Positions 15,008 to 23,219 of a DNA stretch of 35,124 bases are shown piece by piece. The stretch is from contig DCFU01000031.1 in NCBI GenBank assembly GCA_002319795.1, positions 325,719 through 360,842 on the forward strand, given 5' to 3'. The notes under the pieces are model-generated. The model was not told where the DNA came from. It did not search any database and was given only the letters and a program-made list of their open reading frames with translations. The DNA is from Megamonas sp. UBA1796 (GTDB taxonomy: Bacteria > Bacillota > Negativicutes > Selenomonadales > Selenomonadaceae). Each line of letters starts with the position of its first letter. The first letter of the stretch is position 1. A program made the translations under genes and the position numbers.

Positions 15008-16309
15008 ATGCGTGATCTTACTATGGCAAAAACAGAAAACCTATGTGAAACGCCTACAAGGCAGAGATATGTTATTGCGTTTGTTTTGTTGGTTGTTGTA
15101 TCCATCGCTTATATTGACAGAGTCAATATATCCATTCTTGTTGCGGATAATGAATTTTTAAGTGAAATGGGGATCGTAGGTCAATCCGTGCAAAAAGGGC
15201 TGCTCATGACGTCCTTTTTGGTCGCTTATGGCATAAGCAACGTGATTTTAAGTCCTTTGGGTGATTGGCTGGGACCACGGAAGGCTATGACAGTGGCTGT
15301 TGTCTTATGGGCGTGCTCGCTTATGATGGGTGGGCTGGCAGCGACATTTTCTATACTGATTATTTCCCGTATTTTCCTGGGAAGTGGGGAAGGGCTGCAT
15401 TTCCCCATGCAGAGCAAATACATCAAGAATTGGTTTCCTCCTATGGAACGCGGCAAAGCAAATTCTGTCTGGCAGGTCGGGATGGCAATTGCACCGGCGG
15501 TTGCGATGCCGCTCTTTACCTGGATTATCTATGCGGTGGGTTGGAGATCAAGTTTCTTTGTACTTACGGTTATTGGCATTATTCCATTGATTCTCATATG
15601 GTTCTTTACGACAGATACCCCGCAGCAAAGCAAGCGGATCAATGAGGCTGAATTGTCCTATATAGAAGAGGCCTTACAGAAAGAAAAAGAAGAAAATATT
15701 AAAAATGGACTCGAAAAAACAGGGCTTCTGGAGAATATAAAGTTATTTGCCGGGGATTACCGGTTTTGGCTGATTGTTGTATATTATATCGCGCATACAT
15801 CGGTTATTTGGGGTTCGGCTACCTGGCTTCCAACGTATCTTAAAACAGCGCGTGGTTTTTCCTGGGCGGCTATGGGAGCGCTGGCCTCGCTGCCATGGAT
15901 ATTAGGTATATTTACCAAAGTGGCATCCGGTTTTCTTGCCGATAAATTCGGACGCAGAGCACCACTGCTTCTTTTGGCTATGGTGGGTGTATCTGTCGGT
16001 GTATCGGTGGCAGCACTCACAGATAATAATACGGTATCAGCTACGTTCCTCGCGCTGGGTGTAGGGTGTATCGGCTTTGGCGGCCCGGCCGCATGGACTT
16101 TGCTGCAGGATATAGTTCCGGGTAAAGGGATTTCTACGGCGGCGGGAGTGATGAACGGTGTAGGCAATGGTTGTTCGGCTTTAGCCCCGGTAGCGATTGG
16201 TTTCATCATACAGATGACAGGAAGCTATGGCAGTGGACTGTTTTACATTGTTGGCTGTTGCGTGGTAGGTGCAGTCTGCACCTTGATATTGACTTTAAAG
16301 AAATATTGA
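15008..16309 (+). CDS. MFS transporter, anion:cation symporter family (sugar-acid uptake)
   Basis: 433 residues with about 12 membrane segments. Family marks are the first helix ending IAYIDRVNISI, motif A GDWLGPRKAM, SGEGLHFPMQSKYIKNWFPPMERGKANSVW, a cytoplasmic central loop around residue 200, and FADKFGRR-type repetition (LADKFGRRAP) in the second half. Relatives are GudP, ExuT and DgoT, which import hexuronates, glucarate or galactonate with protons. The open frame extends 62 codons upstream, but that part contains the promoter and operators, so I start at ATG 15008, which follows GGGGGA. The next gene, 33 nt downstream, encodes a sugar-acid dehydratase, forming an uptake and first-step pair. 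The exact substrate is unknown. Confidence 0.92.
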   Translation: MRDLTMAKTENLCETPTRQRYVIAFVLLVVVSIAYIDRVNISILVADNEFLSEMGIVGQSVQKGLLMTSFLVAYGISNVILSPLGDWLGPRKAMTVAVVLWACSLMMGGLAATFSILIISRIFLGSGEGLHFPMQSKYIKNWFPPMERGKANSVWQVGMAIAPAVAMPLFTWIIYAVGWRSSFFVLTVIGIIPLILIWFFTTDTPQQSKRINEAELSYIEEALQKEKEENIKNGLEKTGLLENIKLFAGDYRFWLIVVYYIAHTSVIWGSATWLPTYLKTARGFSWAAMGALASLPWILGIFTKVASGFLADKFGRRAPLLLLAMVGVSVGVSVAALTDNNTVSATFLALGVGCIGFGGPAAWTLLQDIVPGKGISTAAGVMNGVGNGCSALAPVAIGFIIQMTGSYGSGLFYIVGCCVVGAVCTLILTLKKY

Positions 16310-16342
16310 TTTATTGAATACTATATTTTAGGAGGAATTGAT

Positions 16343-17560
16343 ATGAAAATTATAAGTGTTGATGTAATGCAGGTACCAAGCGGGAATGCGGGTTCTTCAC
16401 GTGGAGACTGGAGCCCGGTGATTGTCCGTATTAATACGGATGAGGGAATCAGTGGTTTTGGCGAGGTCGGTCTTGCTTATGGCAAAGGCTGGCGGGCAGG
16501 ACTGGGAATGGTGCAGGATTTTTCTGAGGTTATTATTGGGGAAGACCCGATGAACATTGAAAAAATATGGGAAACTATATTCCGCAAGACCTTTTGGGGT
16601 ATGGGCGGCGGTACGATCGTAAGCGGTGCTATGAGTGGCATAGATATCGCTTTGTGGGATATAAAGGGAAAGGCATTAGGCGTTCCTGTATGGCAATTGT
16701 TAGGTGGCAAGACAAATGATAATCTTCGTGTCTATGCCAGCCAGCTGCAATTCAATTGGGGAGAAAAAATTGACAAGCAGGTGCTGATTACACCAGATGA
16801 ATATGCGGAGGTAACCAAAAAAGCATTGGCGGATGGCTATGATGCCATCAAGGTAGACCCGATTATTTACAGCAACCAGCCGGACGGCAAGGGCGATTGG
16901 AAGACCACCGGGCCGCTGGAGCATAAGGTCATCAAGACGGTTTATGATCGTGTGGCGGCGATGCGTAAAGCCGGCGGCGATGATATGGATATCATCATTG
17001 AGATGCATTCAAACTCGGATACAATATCGGCAATCCAAATAGGCAAAGCCTTGGAAGATTTACGGATTTTCTATTATGAGGAGCCTTGTCATCCGCTCAA
17101 TGCGACCAATATGCTGGAAGTCCATAAAAATGTGCAGATACCAATCGCTTCGGGCGAACGCATTTATACGCGCTGGGGCTATCGTCCGTTCCTGGAGAAT
17201 CGGTCTATACAGGTTATTCAACCGGATCTCTGCTTATGCGGTGGTCTTACAGAAGCAAAGAAAATCTGCGATATGGCGAATACCTATGACTGTGCCGTAC
17301 AGATCCATGTCTGCGGCAGCCCGATTTCCAAGGCAGCAGCGTTGCAGATCGAGGCTGTCATCCCGAACTTCCTTATCCATGAGCATCATCAAAGAGCACT
17401 CAATCCAGAGAGCCGCGCCACCTGTCTCTATGATTATCAGCCGGTGAACGGCAGATATCAGGTGCCGGATAAGCCGGGCATTGGACAGGAACTTACGCCG
17501 GAAACCATCAAAAAATGCAATATCGTTACGGTTTCAAAATCTAAAAAATATATGAGATAA
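16343..17560 (+). CDS. Enolase-superfamily sugar-acid dehydratase (mandelate racemase/DgoD-like)
   Basis: 405 residues with the N-terminal capping domain and (beta/alpha)8 barrel of the mandelate racemase group. Metal ligands appear as Glu220, the EEP glutamates (246-247) and Glu272 in ASGERIYTRWGY. Candidate acid/base residues are His222 (EMHSN) and His322 (IHVCGSP), the two-histidine arrangement of D-galactonate and D-mannonate dehydratases; Lys170 lies in AIKVD. It would dehydrate a hexonate or similar acid to a 2-keto-3-deoxy acid. AGGAGGAATT precedes the ATG. No kinase or aldolase gene for the product follows, so later steps are elsewhere, or the fucose-operon aldolase could serve. The substrate cannot be assigned from sequence alone. 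Confidence 0.9.
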   Translation: MKIISVDVMQVPSGNAGSSRGDWSPVIVRINTDEGISGFGEVGLAYGKGWRAGLGMVQDFSEVIIGEDPMNIEKIWETIFRKTFWGMGGGTIVSGAMSGIDIALWDIKGKALGVPVWQLLGGKTNDNLRVYASQLQFNWGEKIDKQVLITPDEYAEVTKKALADGYDAIKVDPIIYSNQPDGKGDWKTTGPLEHKVIKTVYDRVAAMRKAGGDDMDIIIEMHSNSDTISAIQIGKALEDLRIFYYEEPCHPLNATNMLEVHKNVQIPIASGERIYTRWGYRPFLENRSIQVIQPDLCLCGGLTEAKKICDMANTYDCAVQIHVCGSPISKAAALQIEAVIPNFLIHEHHQRALNPESRATCLYDYQPVNGRYQVPDKPGIGQELTPETIKKCNIVTVSKSKKYMR

Positions 17561-17588
17561 ATACATAAAGAGCAACCCCTCCAGTTTA

Positions 17589-17625
17589 ATTGCTAACCAT
17601 CGGTTCAGGTGGTTAGCAATTTTTT
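17589..17625 (+). terminator. Terminator after the sugar-acid dehydratase
   Basis: Perfect 11-bp stem ATTGCTAACCA / TGGTTAGCAAT (17589-17599 and 17610-17620) followed by TTTTT. Confidence 0.92.
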
Positions 17626-17757
17626 GTTGCCCCTGCATCTGTTATACTTTACAATGATTATGGATGGACACAGGAACGGACATTTTGTCTGGGGCGCAGC
17701 CTGTATCCTTATGACAGGTTACGTTACTATGGTATATAACTTACAGGAGGTGGTCTT

Positions 17758-18654
17758 ATGACCTTGCAGCAGCTGCGTTATGTAATAACCGTAGCGGAGA
17801 AGGGAACAATCAGTGAGGCGGCGCATGCGTTGTTTATTTCCCAGCCGAGTCTTACGAATGCAATCAAGGAGCTGGAGCGGGAACTTCAGATAACAATTTT
17901 CCATAGGACGAACAAAGGGGTGCTCCTTTCCAACCAGGGTGATGAATTCCTGGGCTATGCGCGTCAGGTCTTGCAGCAGAGCAGTCTGCTGGAGGCACGG
18001 TATCGTCTGGGGCGGAAACGCAAGCAAAAATTCTCGGTTTCAGCGCAGCATTACTCTTTTGTCGTCAATGCCTTCGTGGATGTCATCAAGGAATATGGCA
18101 GGCAGAATTATGCTTTTGCCCTGCGTGAGACGCAGACCTATGAGATTATCGAGGATGTAGCACGCCTGCGCAGCGAGGTGGGAGTGCTGTATCTTTCTGA
18201 GGAAAACGAGGTTATTTTGCAGCGCATCATCCGGCGGAACGGATTGAAGTTCACGGAGCTTTTTGCGGCCAAGCCGCATGTGTTCATTGCGGCAGAGCAT
18301 CCGCTGGCAGTCAAAAAACGGCTTACACTGGAGGAACTGGAGCCTTACCCATATCTTTGTTTTGAGCAGGGAAATCATAATTCTTTTTATTTTTCAGAAG
18401 AAATATTGAGTTCTCTGGAGCGTGAGCAGGAGATAAGAGTCCGGGACCGCGCCACGCTCTTTAACCTGCTGGTCGGGCTCAACGGGTATACGATAAGTAC
18501 AGGGATTATCAGCCGTGAGCTCAATGGCGAGAATATCATTGCGCGGCCGCTGGCGGTAGACGCAACCATTCATGTAGGTGTCGTTACACAGCGGAATATC
18601 ACAGTGAGTCCTTTGTGTACGGCTTATATCACAGCATTGAAGAAGTATATTTGA
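17758..18654 (+). CDS. LysR-family transcriptional regulator
   Basis: 298 residues, normal for the family. The N-terminal helix-turn-helix covers about 1-60 (MTLQQLRYVITVAEKG, then ISQPSLTNAIKELERELQITIFHRTNKG). The periplasmic-binding-like effector domain follows from about residue 90. GGAGGT lies 7-8 nt before the ATG. The stop codon overlaps an inverted repeat with LysR-site geometry that sits at the right distance from the promoter of the following MetE-like gene, so this regulator probably activates that gene in response to a sulphur or methionine signal (inference). The effector is unknown. Confidence 0.93.
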   Translation: MTLQQLRYVITVAEKGTISEAAHALFISQPSLTNAIKELERELQITIFHRTNKGVLLSNQGDEFLGYARQVLQQSSLLEARYRLGRKRKQKFSVSAQHYSFVVNAFVDVIKEYGRQNYAFALRETQTYEIIEDVARLRSEVGVLYLSEENEVILQRIIRRNGLKFTELFAAKPHVFIAAEHPLAVKKRLTLEELEPYPYLCFEQGNHNSFYFSEEILSSLEREQEIRVRDRATLFNLLVGLNGYTISTGIISRELNGENIIARPLAVDATIHVGVVTQRNITVSPLCTAYITALKKYI

Positions 18655-18677
18655 TATAGCTTTAAACTATATCAAAT
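18649..18677 (+). promoter_or_regulatory. LysR recognition site upstream of the MetE-like gene
   Basis: Perfect 11-bp inverted repeat ATTTGATATAG-N7-CTATATCAAAT. T18657 and A18669 give the T-N11-A signature. Its centre (18663) is about 66 bp before the predicted start point (about 18729), the classic position for LysR activators. No T-run follows, so a terminator is unlikely. Confidence 0.65.
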
Positions 18678-18693
18678 GCAAAAAAATAAGTAT

Positions 18694-18722
18694 TATACAA
18701 TAACTAGAAAAATCGTTATACT
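18694..18722 (+). promoter_or_regulatory. Promoter of the MetE-like gene (weak -35)
   Basis: TATACA (18694-18699), 17-bp spacer, TATACT (18717-18722). A poor -35 with a good -10 is usual for promoters that need an activator. Confidence 0.45.
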
Positions 18723-18787
18723 GATTTTATCGAAAGCAACGCAGTGAAAAATTCATCACGGTTGCAGAGGAAAGGATTGTGATTTTT

Positions 18788-19918
18788 ATGACAGTAAAGC
18801 AGAGAGCACCATTTCGCGCGGATATCGTGGGAAGTTTCCTGCGCCCCGAGTTCCTGAAGGAAGCGCGTCAGAAGTATCTTGCGGGCAGCATCAAGCGTGA
18901 GGAGCTGACGCAGATTGAGAATGAAGCGATTGATAAGCTGATTGAAAAGGAAAAGCAGCTGGGGCTGCTGGCTGTGACAGATGGTGAGTTCCGCAGGCGC
19001 TACTGGCATCTGGATTTTTTGGCTGAACTTGACGGTGTAAGGGAAGTTGCTGCCGAACATTGGTCGGTGGAGTTCAAGGGACATCAGCCCAAGGCAGCTA
19101 CACTGGAAATTGCGGATAAAATCAATTTTACAGGCCATTCTTTTTTGGAGCATTTTGCTTATTTGCATAAGGCAGCACAGGGAACCTTGTGTAAGATGAC
19201 AATCCCATCTCCATCGATGCTGCATCTCATCTGCTGTGTGCGGGCAGAAGAATATGCACCGATTCTGCGTTATGCCGACGAGGAAGACTTGTTCCGTGAT
19301 ATTGCGGCGGCCTATCGACAGGCTATCCACAAGTTTTATGCGCTTGGCTGCCGGTATTTGCAGCTGGACGATACCTCCTGGGGCGAGTTCTGCGATGTTT
19401 CGAAGCGCCAGGCCTATGAGGCCCGCGGCTTTGACCTTGCACATATTGCGGAGAAATATGTGGAGATGATAAACGCGGCGATTGAAGACCGGCCGGAGGA
19501 TATGACCATTACCATGCATATCTGCCGGGGGAATTTTCGCTCTACCTGGTTCTCGTCGGGCGGATATGAGCCCATAGCGGAGACTTTATTTGGTACCTGT
19601 AAAGTCGACGGCTTTTTCCTCGAATATGATTCGGACCGTGCAGGCGATTTTCGTCCGTTGCGCTATATACAGGAGCAAAAAGTTGTGTTGGGGCTTATTA
19701 CATCGAAATTCCCTGCACTGGAGGATGCCGGAGAAGTTATTCGCCGTATCCGCGAGGCATCGGAGTATGTGCCTTTGGAGCAGCTCTGCCTGAGTCCGCA
19801 GTGCGGTTTTTCCTCGACAGAGGAGGGCAATGCCCTGACGGAAGAGCAGCAGTGGGCGAAAATTCGCTTGATACAAAAGATTGCTGATGAGGTCTGGCCT
19901 GGATGGACAGTCCGTTGA
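18788..19918 (+). CDS. MetE-like cobalamin-independent methionine synthase, catalytic domain only (YxjG/YxjH type)
   Basis: 376 residues corresponding only to the C-terminal, zinc-containing half of MetE. The zinc ligands are all present: His244 and Cys246 (MHICRGN), Glu279 (FFLEYDSDRAGDF) and Cys339 (LSPQCGF). Such short proteins (Bacillus YxjG/YxjH) transfer a methyl group to homocysteine, but lack the N-terminal half that helps bind the polyglutamyl folate donor, so the methyl donor may differ. GTG 18779 is an alternative start three codons earlier with better spacing from AGAGG. The LysR site and the MetQ gene downstream support a role in methionine supply. Confidence 0.88.
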   Translation: MTVKQRAPFRADIVGSFLRPEFLKEARQKYLAGSIKREELTQIENEAIDKLIEKEKQLGLLAVTDGEFRRRYWHLDFLAELDGVREVAAEHWSVEFKGHQPKAATLEIADKINFTGHSFLEHFAYLHKAAQGTLCKMTIPSPSMLHLICCVRAEEYAPILRYADEEDLFRDIAAAYRQAIHKFYALGCRYLQLDDTSWGEFCDVSKRQAYEARGFDLAHIAEKYVEMINAAIEDRPEDMTITMHICRGNFRSTWFSSGGYEPIAETLFGTCKVDGFFLEYDSDRAGDFRPLRYIQEQKVVLGLITSKFPALEDAGEVIRRIREASEYVPLEQLCLSPQCGFSSTEEGNALTEEQQWAKIRLIQKIADEVWPGWTVR

Positions 19919-19941
19919 CTTGCTAAGTAAAAAGTTTATGG

Positions 19942-19971
19942 TTGACAAAATGGGAACAAACTTACTATAAT
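19942..19971 (+). promoter_or_regulatory. Promoter of the MetQ transcript
   Basis: TTGACA (19942-19947), 18-bp spacer, TATAAT (19966-19971): both boxes are perfect consensus. The start point would be near 19978, inside the left arm of the next inverted repeat. Confidence 0.8.
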
Positions 19972-20013
19972 ATTCATATTAAACATGTATGAAATATGTG
20001 TTTAATATGAATA
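19971..20013 (+). promoter_or_regulatory. 15-bp inverted repeat at the MetQ transcription start
   Basis: TATTCATATTAAACA (19971-19985) and TGTTTAATATGAATA (19999-20013) are perfectly complementary around a 13-nt loop. Overlap with the -10 box and start point fits an operator for an unknown repressor; as RNA, only part of the left arm would be present. Confidence 0.55.
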
Positions 20014-20072
20014 CCATCTCTTGGGCTTCGGCTTGGAAATTATATATCTTAATGCATATGGAGGAACATAAA

Positions 20073-20123
20073 ATGAAAGAGATTATGAGTGAGATAACCG
20101 AAGCAATTCAGAGGGTACAATGA
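20073..20123 (+). CDS. Possible 16-residue leader peptide in front of metQ
   Basis: ATG 20073 follows GGAGG (20060-20064) at an 8-nt spacing and opens a 16-codon frame, MKEIMSEITEAIQRVQ, ending at TGA 20121. The Shine-Dalgarno sequence is as good as that of metQ itself. A hairpin TCTGTCTG / CAGACAGA (20128-20135 and 20158-20165) follows. This could be a leader peptide or the stump of a deleted gene. It is not rich in Met or Cys, so classical attenuation by those amino acids is not evident. Confidence 0.35.
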   Translation: MKEIMSEITEAIQRVQ

Positions 20124-20204
20124 ACAATCTGTCTGTTATAGCTTGCGAGGTTGTAATCAGACAGAGACGAAAAGCAAGATAATAAAAAGGGGAAGTGCGT
20201 AGAG

Positions 20205-21023
20205 ATGCAAAAAGCTTTAGGGAAAAAATCTATACTGGCAGCAGGGCTTGCCCTTTTGCTGGGAATAGCTGCAGGATGCGGAACGCAGGGAAATGACGAC
20301 AGTAATAAGACCTTGAAGGTTGGTGTAACGCCCGGCCCGCATGCAGAGATTATGGATGTAGTAAAAAAAGTTGCGGAGAAAGATGGATTGAAAATTGAGG
20401 TTGTAGAATTCAGTGACTATGTACAGCCGAACGTTGCTTTGTCACAAGGTGAAATTGATGCAAACAGCTTTCAACATGCACCCTACCTTGATAATATGGT
20501 GAAAGACCGGAAATATGATATTGTTTCTGTGGCGAAGACGGTTATTTTCCCTATGGGCGTGTATTCCAAAAAAATTAAATCATTGGACGAACTTCAACCG
20601 GGTGCTACCATAGCGATACCGAACGATCCGTCCAATGGCGGACGAGCATTGCTTTTGTTGGAAAAGGCCGGACTGATTGGCTTGAAGCCGAATATCGGTA
20701 TCCAGGCAACGGTTGCAGATATTGTAGACAACCCAAAAAATTTCAATATAACAGAACTGGAGGCCGCACAAATACCGCGGTCGCTGGAAGATATCGATTG
20801 TGCTGCAATCAATACAAACTATGCAATGACTGCCGGCCTTTTACCGAATAAGGATGCGATGGTTCTGGAAGATGCAGATTCCCCTTATGCGAATATCCTG
20901 GCTGTACAAAGTGCGAAGAAAGACAGTCCTGCTATCCAGAAGCTTATTAAGGCGTATCATTCGGATGAAGTGAAGTCATTTGTAGAAGAACATTTTAAGG
21001 GCTCTGCTTTTGCCGCGTGGTGA
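20205..21023 (+). CDS. metQ: MetQ/NlpA-family lipoprotein, methionine-type ABC binding protein
   Basis: 272 residues: a lipoprotein signal with the lipid-modified cysteine Cys25 (IAAGCG), then the NlpA fold with KVGVTPGPHAEIMD, NVALSQGEIDANSFQHAPYLD, IAIPNDPSNGGRALLLLEKAGLI and the conserved NTNYAMTAGL. The family binds methionine or related compounds outside the inner membrane for the MetNI ABC transporter. No metN or metI gene is next to it, so it is an orphan binding protein that must share a transporter encoded elsewhere. An M20 amidohydrolase gene follows after a terminator. N-acyl or derivatised methionine is a conceivable ligand, but that is speculation. Confidence 0.92.
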   Translation: MQKALGKKSILAAGLALLLGIAAGCGTQGNDDSNKTLKVGVTPGPHAEIMDVVKKVAEKDGLKIEVVEFSDYVQPNVALSQGEIDANSFQHAPYLDNMVKDRKYDIVSVAKTVIFPMGVYSKKIKSLDELQPGATIAIPNDPSNGGRALLLLEKAGLIGLKPNIGIQATVADIVDNPKNFNITELEAAQIPRSLEDIDCAAINTNYAMTAGLLPNKDAMVLEDADSPYANILAVQSAKKDSPAIQKLIKAYHSDEVKSFVEEHFKGSAFAAW

Positions 21024-21028
21024 AGAGC

Positions 21029-21066
21029 CTAAAATAATCCTCTCTGTCTGGAGAGGATTATTTTAG
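21029..21066 (+). terminator. Terminator after metQ
   Basis: Perfect 16-bp stem CTAAAATAATCCTCTC / GAGAGGATTATTTTAG with a 6-nt loop. The T-rich side of the stem (ATTATTTTAG) replaces a separate T-run. Confidence 0.8.
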
Positions 21067-21115
21067 CTGGTGAAAAACTATTATGAAACTATTTTAAATA
21101 ACGGAGTGTAAAGTT

Positions 21116-22324
21116 ATGGAAGATGGATTATTAAATAAAATTAAAAGAGAAATGAATCTGGTTTATCCTGAGGCAGTAAAGTTTCGCCATCTGCTGCACC
21201 GTTATCCGGAGGAAAGCAGTAAGGAATACAGAACAGCGGATTTTATTGAAAAAGTGCTGCAGGAATGGGAAATCCCCTATCGACGTGTCGCCAACGGCAC
21301 GGCTGTAATAGCGCAGATCCAGGGGACGCAGGCAGGTTCATCTTGCATTGCGCTGCGGGCAGATATGGATGCTTTGCCGCTGGAAGAGAATGTGGATGTA
21401 CCGTATCGGTCCGAGCACTCAGGGTTCATGCATGCCTGCGGACATGATTTGCATATGGCGAATCTTTTGGCAGTCGGCATTGTCCTTAAGAAATTACAAC
21501 CCTGTTTTGCAGGAACCATAAAACTGTTTTTTCAACCGGCAGAGGAAATTGGTGAAGGGGCACAGAAGCTCGTGGCTGCCGGGGCTTTGGAATCGCCGAA
21601 GGTAGAAGCTGTACTTGCCGCACACGTGTCAGAGGCACTTCCCGTGGGGGATATTTCGGTCAAACCAGCTGAATCCACTTTAGCCTGCAGCAACTTTCGT
21701 ATTAGTCTGTCAAGCCCGGGCGGACATGCATCTGCACCAGATAAGACAGCTGATATTGTTTTGGCAGCAGCAAAAATTATTTTGGAGCTCCAGTCTATCC
21801 CCGGGCGTAAAATCAGCCACTTGGAGCCTGCCGTCATCACTGTTACAAGTATTCATGGAGGAACATGCAGTAATGTTATTCCCAAGGAGCTTGTACTTAT
21901 GGGAACGATACGGACTTTGCGGAACAGCTTGCAAAAAGACATATATCACCATATAGAGACGGTACTGAGGGCTGAGGAGCAGCTTACCGGCGTTAAGGCA
22001 GAAGCTGCTTATTGTTTGCGGGCAAATGCAGTTTACAATGATGAAAATATGACAAAAAGGTTTTTCGCTTATACACAAAAACTCTTAGGCGAAGAAAAGG
22101 TTAAACTTTCGCGCGAGCCGTTTAACGCTTCAGAAGATTTTTATGTGTTTTCCAACGAGGTTCCGGCGGTTTTCTATTTATGGGGTGTGAGTCGCCAGCC
22201 GGCAGAAGCAGCGCCTTTGCACAGCCCGCTTTTTACTGCTGAAGATGAAGCTTTGAAGACTGGAATTTTAGCCATGACAGGCGCGGCCTTGGATTTTTTG
22301 TCTGAGGAAACAGCGATTTCATAA
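21116..22324 (+). CDS. M20-family metallo-amidohydrolase (hippurate hydrolase / N-acyl-amino-acid type)
   Basis: 402 residues with the full M20D pattern: LRADMDALPLEE (80-91), MHACGHD with metal-binding Cys108 and His110, FQPAEEIGEGA with the catalytic Glu143/Glu144 pair, His170 (AAHV) and a late histidine in APLHSPLF near residue 367. The dimerisation lid carries the typical SSPGGHAS(A)PD motif. Members remove acyl groups from amino acids (hippurate, N-acetyl-amino acids, IAA conjugates) in the cytoplasm. CGGAG precedes the ATG. The gene follows metQ, behind a terminator, so it may be partly read through or have its own promoter. The substrate is not known. Confidence 0.92.
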   Translation: MEDGLLNKIKREMNLVYPEAVKFRHLLHRYPEESSKEYRTADFIEKVLQEWEIPYRRVANGTAVIAQIQGTQAGSSCIALRADMDALPLEENVDVPYRSEHSGFMHACGHDLHMANLLAVGIVLKKLQPCFAGTIKLFFQPAEEIGEGAQKLVAAGALESPKVEAVLAAHVSEALPVGDISVKPAESTLACSNFRISLSSPGGHASAPDKTADIVLAAAKIILELQSIPGRKISHLEPAVITVTSIHGGTCSNVIPKELVLMGTIRTLRNSLQKDIYHHIETVLRAEEQLTGVKAEAAYCLRANAVYNDENMTKRFFAYTQKLLGEEKVKLSREPFNASEDFYVFSNEVPAVFYLWGVSRQPAEAAPLHSPLFTAEDEALKTGILAMTGAALDFLSEETAIS

Positions 22325-22335
22325 GCAGAAATAGC

Positions 22336-22379
22336 AAAACACCTCCATCTATGAATTGTCCTATAGATGGAGGTGTTTT
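22336..22379. terminator. Bidirectional terminator between the M20 gene and the PTS operon
   Basis: Perfect 17-bp stem AAAACACCTCCATCTAT / ATAGATGGAGGTGTTTT with a 10-nt loop; A-run on one side and T-run on the other serve the two convergent units. Confidence 0.92.
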
Positions 22380-22388
22380 ATAAGTTTG

Positions 22389-23219
22389 TCAGCAAATGCC
22401 CAGCAATCCCAGGACAATGCCCAGCATCATGATGCCAAACATGACCCAGTTCACATTGACGTGTTTGTTGCGCAGCAGCCAAAAGGCAAATAAGGTAACG
22501 CAGAGCGGAACGAGACCAATGAAGAGCTGGTCGAGATAGCTCTGAATCATGATAGGTTCCTTACTGCCTTCTACGGCTACAGAAAGGATTGTTTTAAACT
22601 TGACATTGGATGCCGTCATGCAGCCCATCATCATGAGACCCAGCATACTGGAGGCCTTGGTCAGGATCTTCATGCCACCGCTTTCATAGAGTCTTTGGAT
22701 AAAGTTGGCGCCTACAAAATATCCGCTGTAGAGCGCATAGTAGTGGACCAGAAAGGCTGGAATATTATAGAGAACGAGGAAGACTACGGCGCCCATGGCC
22801 GAGCCGGTGCTCGCGAGGGAGATGCCGATACCGGCGGCGATGACGCGCAGAATGCCCCAGAAAAAGGAATCGCCAATACCGGATAGCGGGCCCATCAGCG
22901 AAGCTTTGACTGCGGTGATGGAACTGGCGTCAAAGTCTTTATCCTCACTGTTCTGCCGCTCCATAGCAGCGACAAGTCCCATAATGAAGTTGTTGATATG
23001 CATGGTGGCATTGAACCAGGTTGTATGGCGCACGATTGCTTCCGCACGTTCTTCCTCTGTTTTATAGAAGCGGTTGATAACTGGGAGGAGTGTATAGATC
23101 ACGCCAAGTGCATGGTATTGTGTAGCGCCTGTACGGCTCGCATTCATGGTCCAGGACCGCCAGAATACGGAGCGCAGCATTTTTTTATCCTCTGCGGATA
23201 GATTTTCTCCGGTTTTCAT
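22389..23219 (-). CDS. PTS mannose/fructose/sorbose-family IID component
   Basis: 276 residues of the EIID family: hydrophilic N-terminus with KKMLRSVFWRSWTMNASR, then TWFNATMHINNFIMGL, KASLMGPLSGIGDSFFWG and a C-terminal hydrophobic region. IID forms with IIC the sugar channel of the mannose-type PTS. It is the last gene of a IIA-IIB-IIC-IID series; its ATG overlaps the stop of the IIC gene by one base (TAATG), so translation is coupled. The sugar cannot be told from the sequence (mannose, fructose, sorbose and amino sugars occur in the family). Confidence 0.95.
   Translation of the reverse strand: MKTGENLSAEDKKMLRSVFWRSWTMNASRTGATQYHALGVIYTLLPVINRFYKTEEERAEAIVRHTTWFNATMHINNFIMGLVAAMERQNSEDKDFDASSITAVKASLMGPLSGIGDSFFWGILRVIAAGIGISLASTGSAMGAVVFLVLYNIPAFLVHYYALYSGYFVGANFIQRLYESGGMKILTKASSMLGLMMMGCMTASNVKFKTILSVAVEGSKEPIMIQSYLDQLFIGLVPLCVTLFAFWLLRNKHVNVNWVMFGIMMLGIVLGLLGIC

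Noticed and set aside
16343..17560. Firm assignment as D-galactonate dehydratase (DgoD)
   Set aside because: The motif layout fits several acid-sugar dehydratases and no dgoK/dgoA genes accompany it.
19971..20204. SAM riboswitch or T-box before metQ
   Set aside because: No conserved core elements of either class could be recognised; only simple hairpins are seen.
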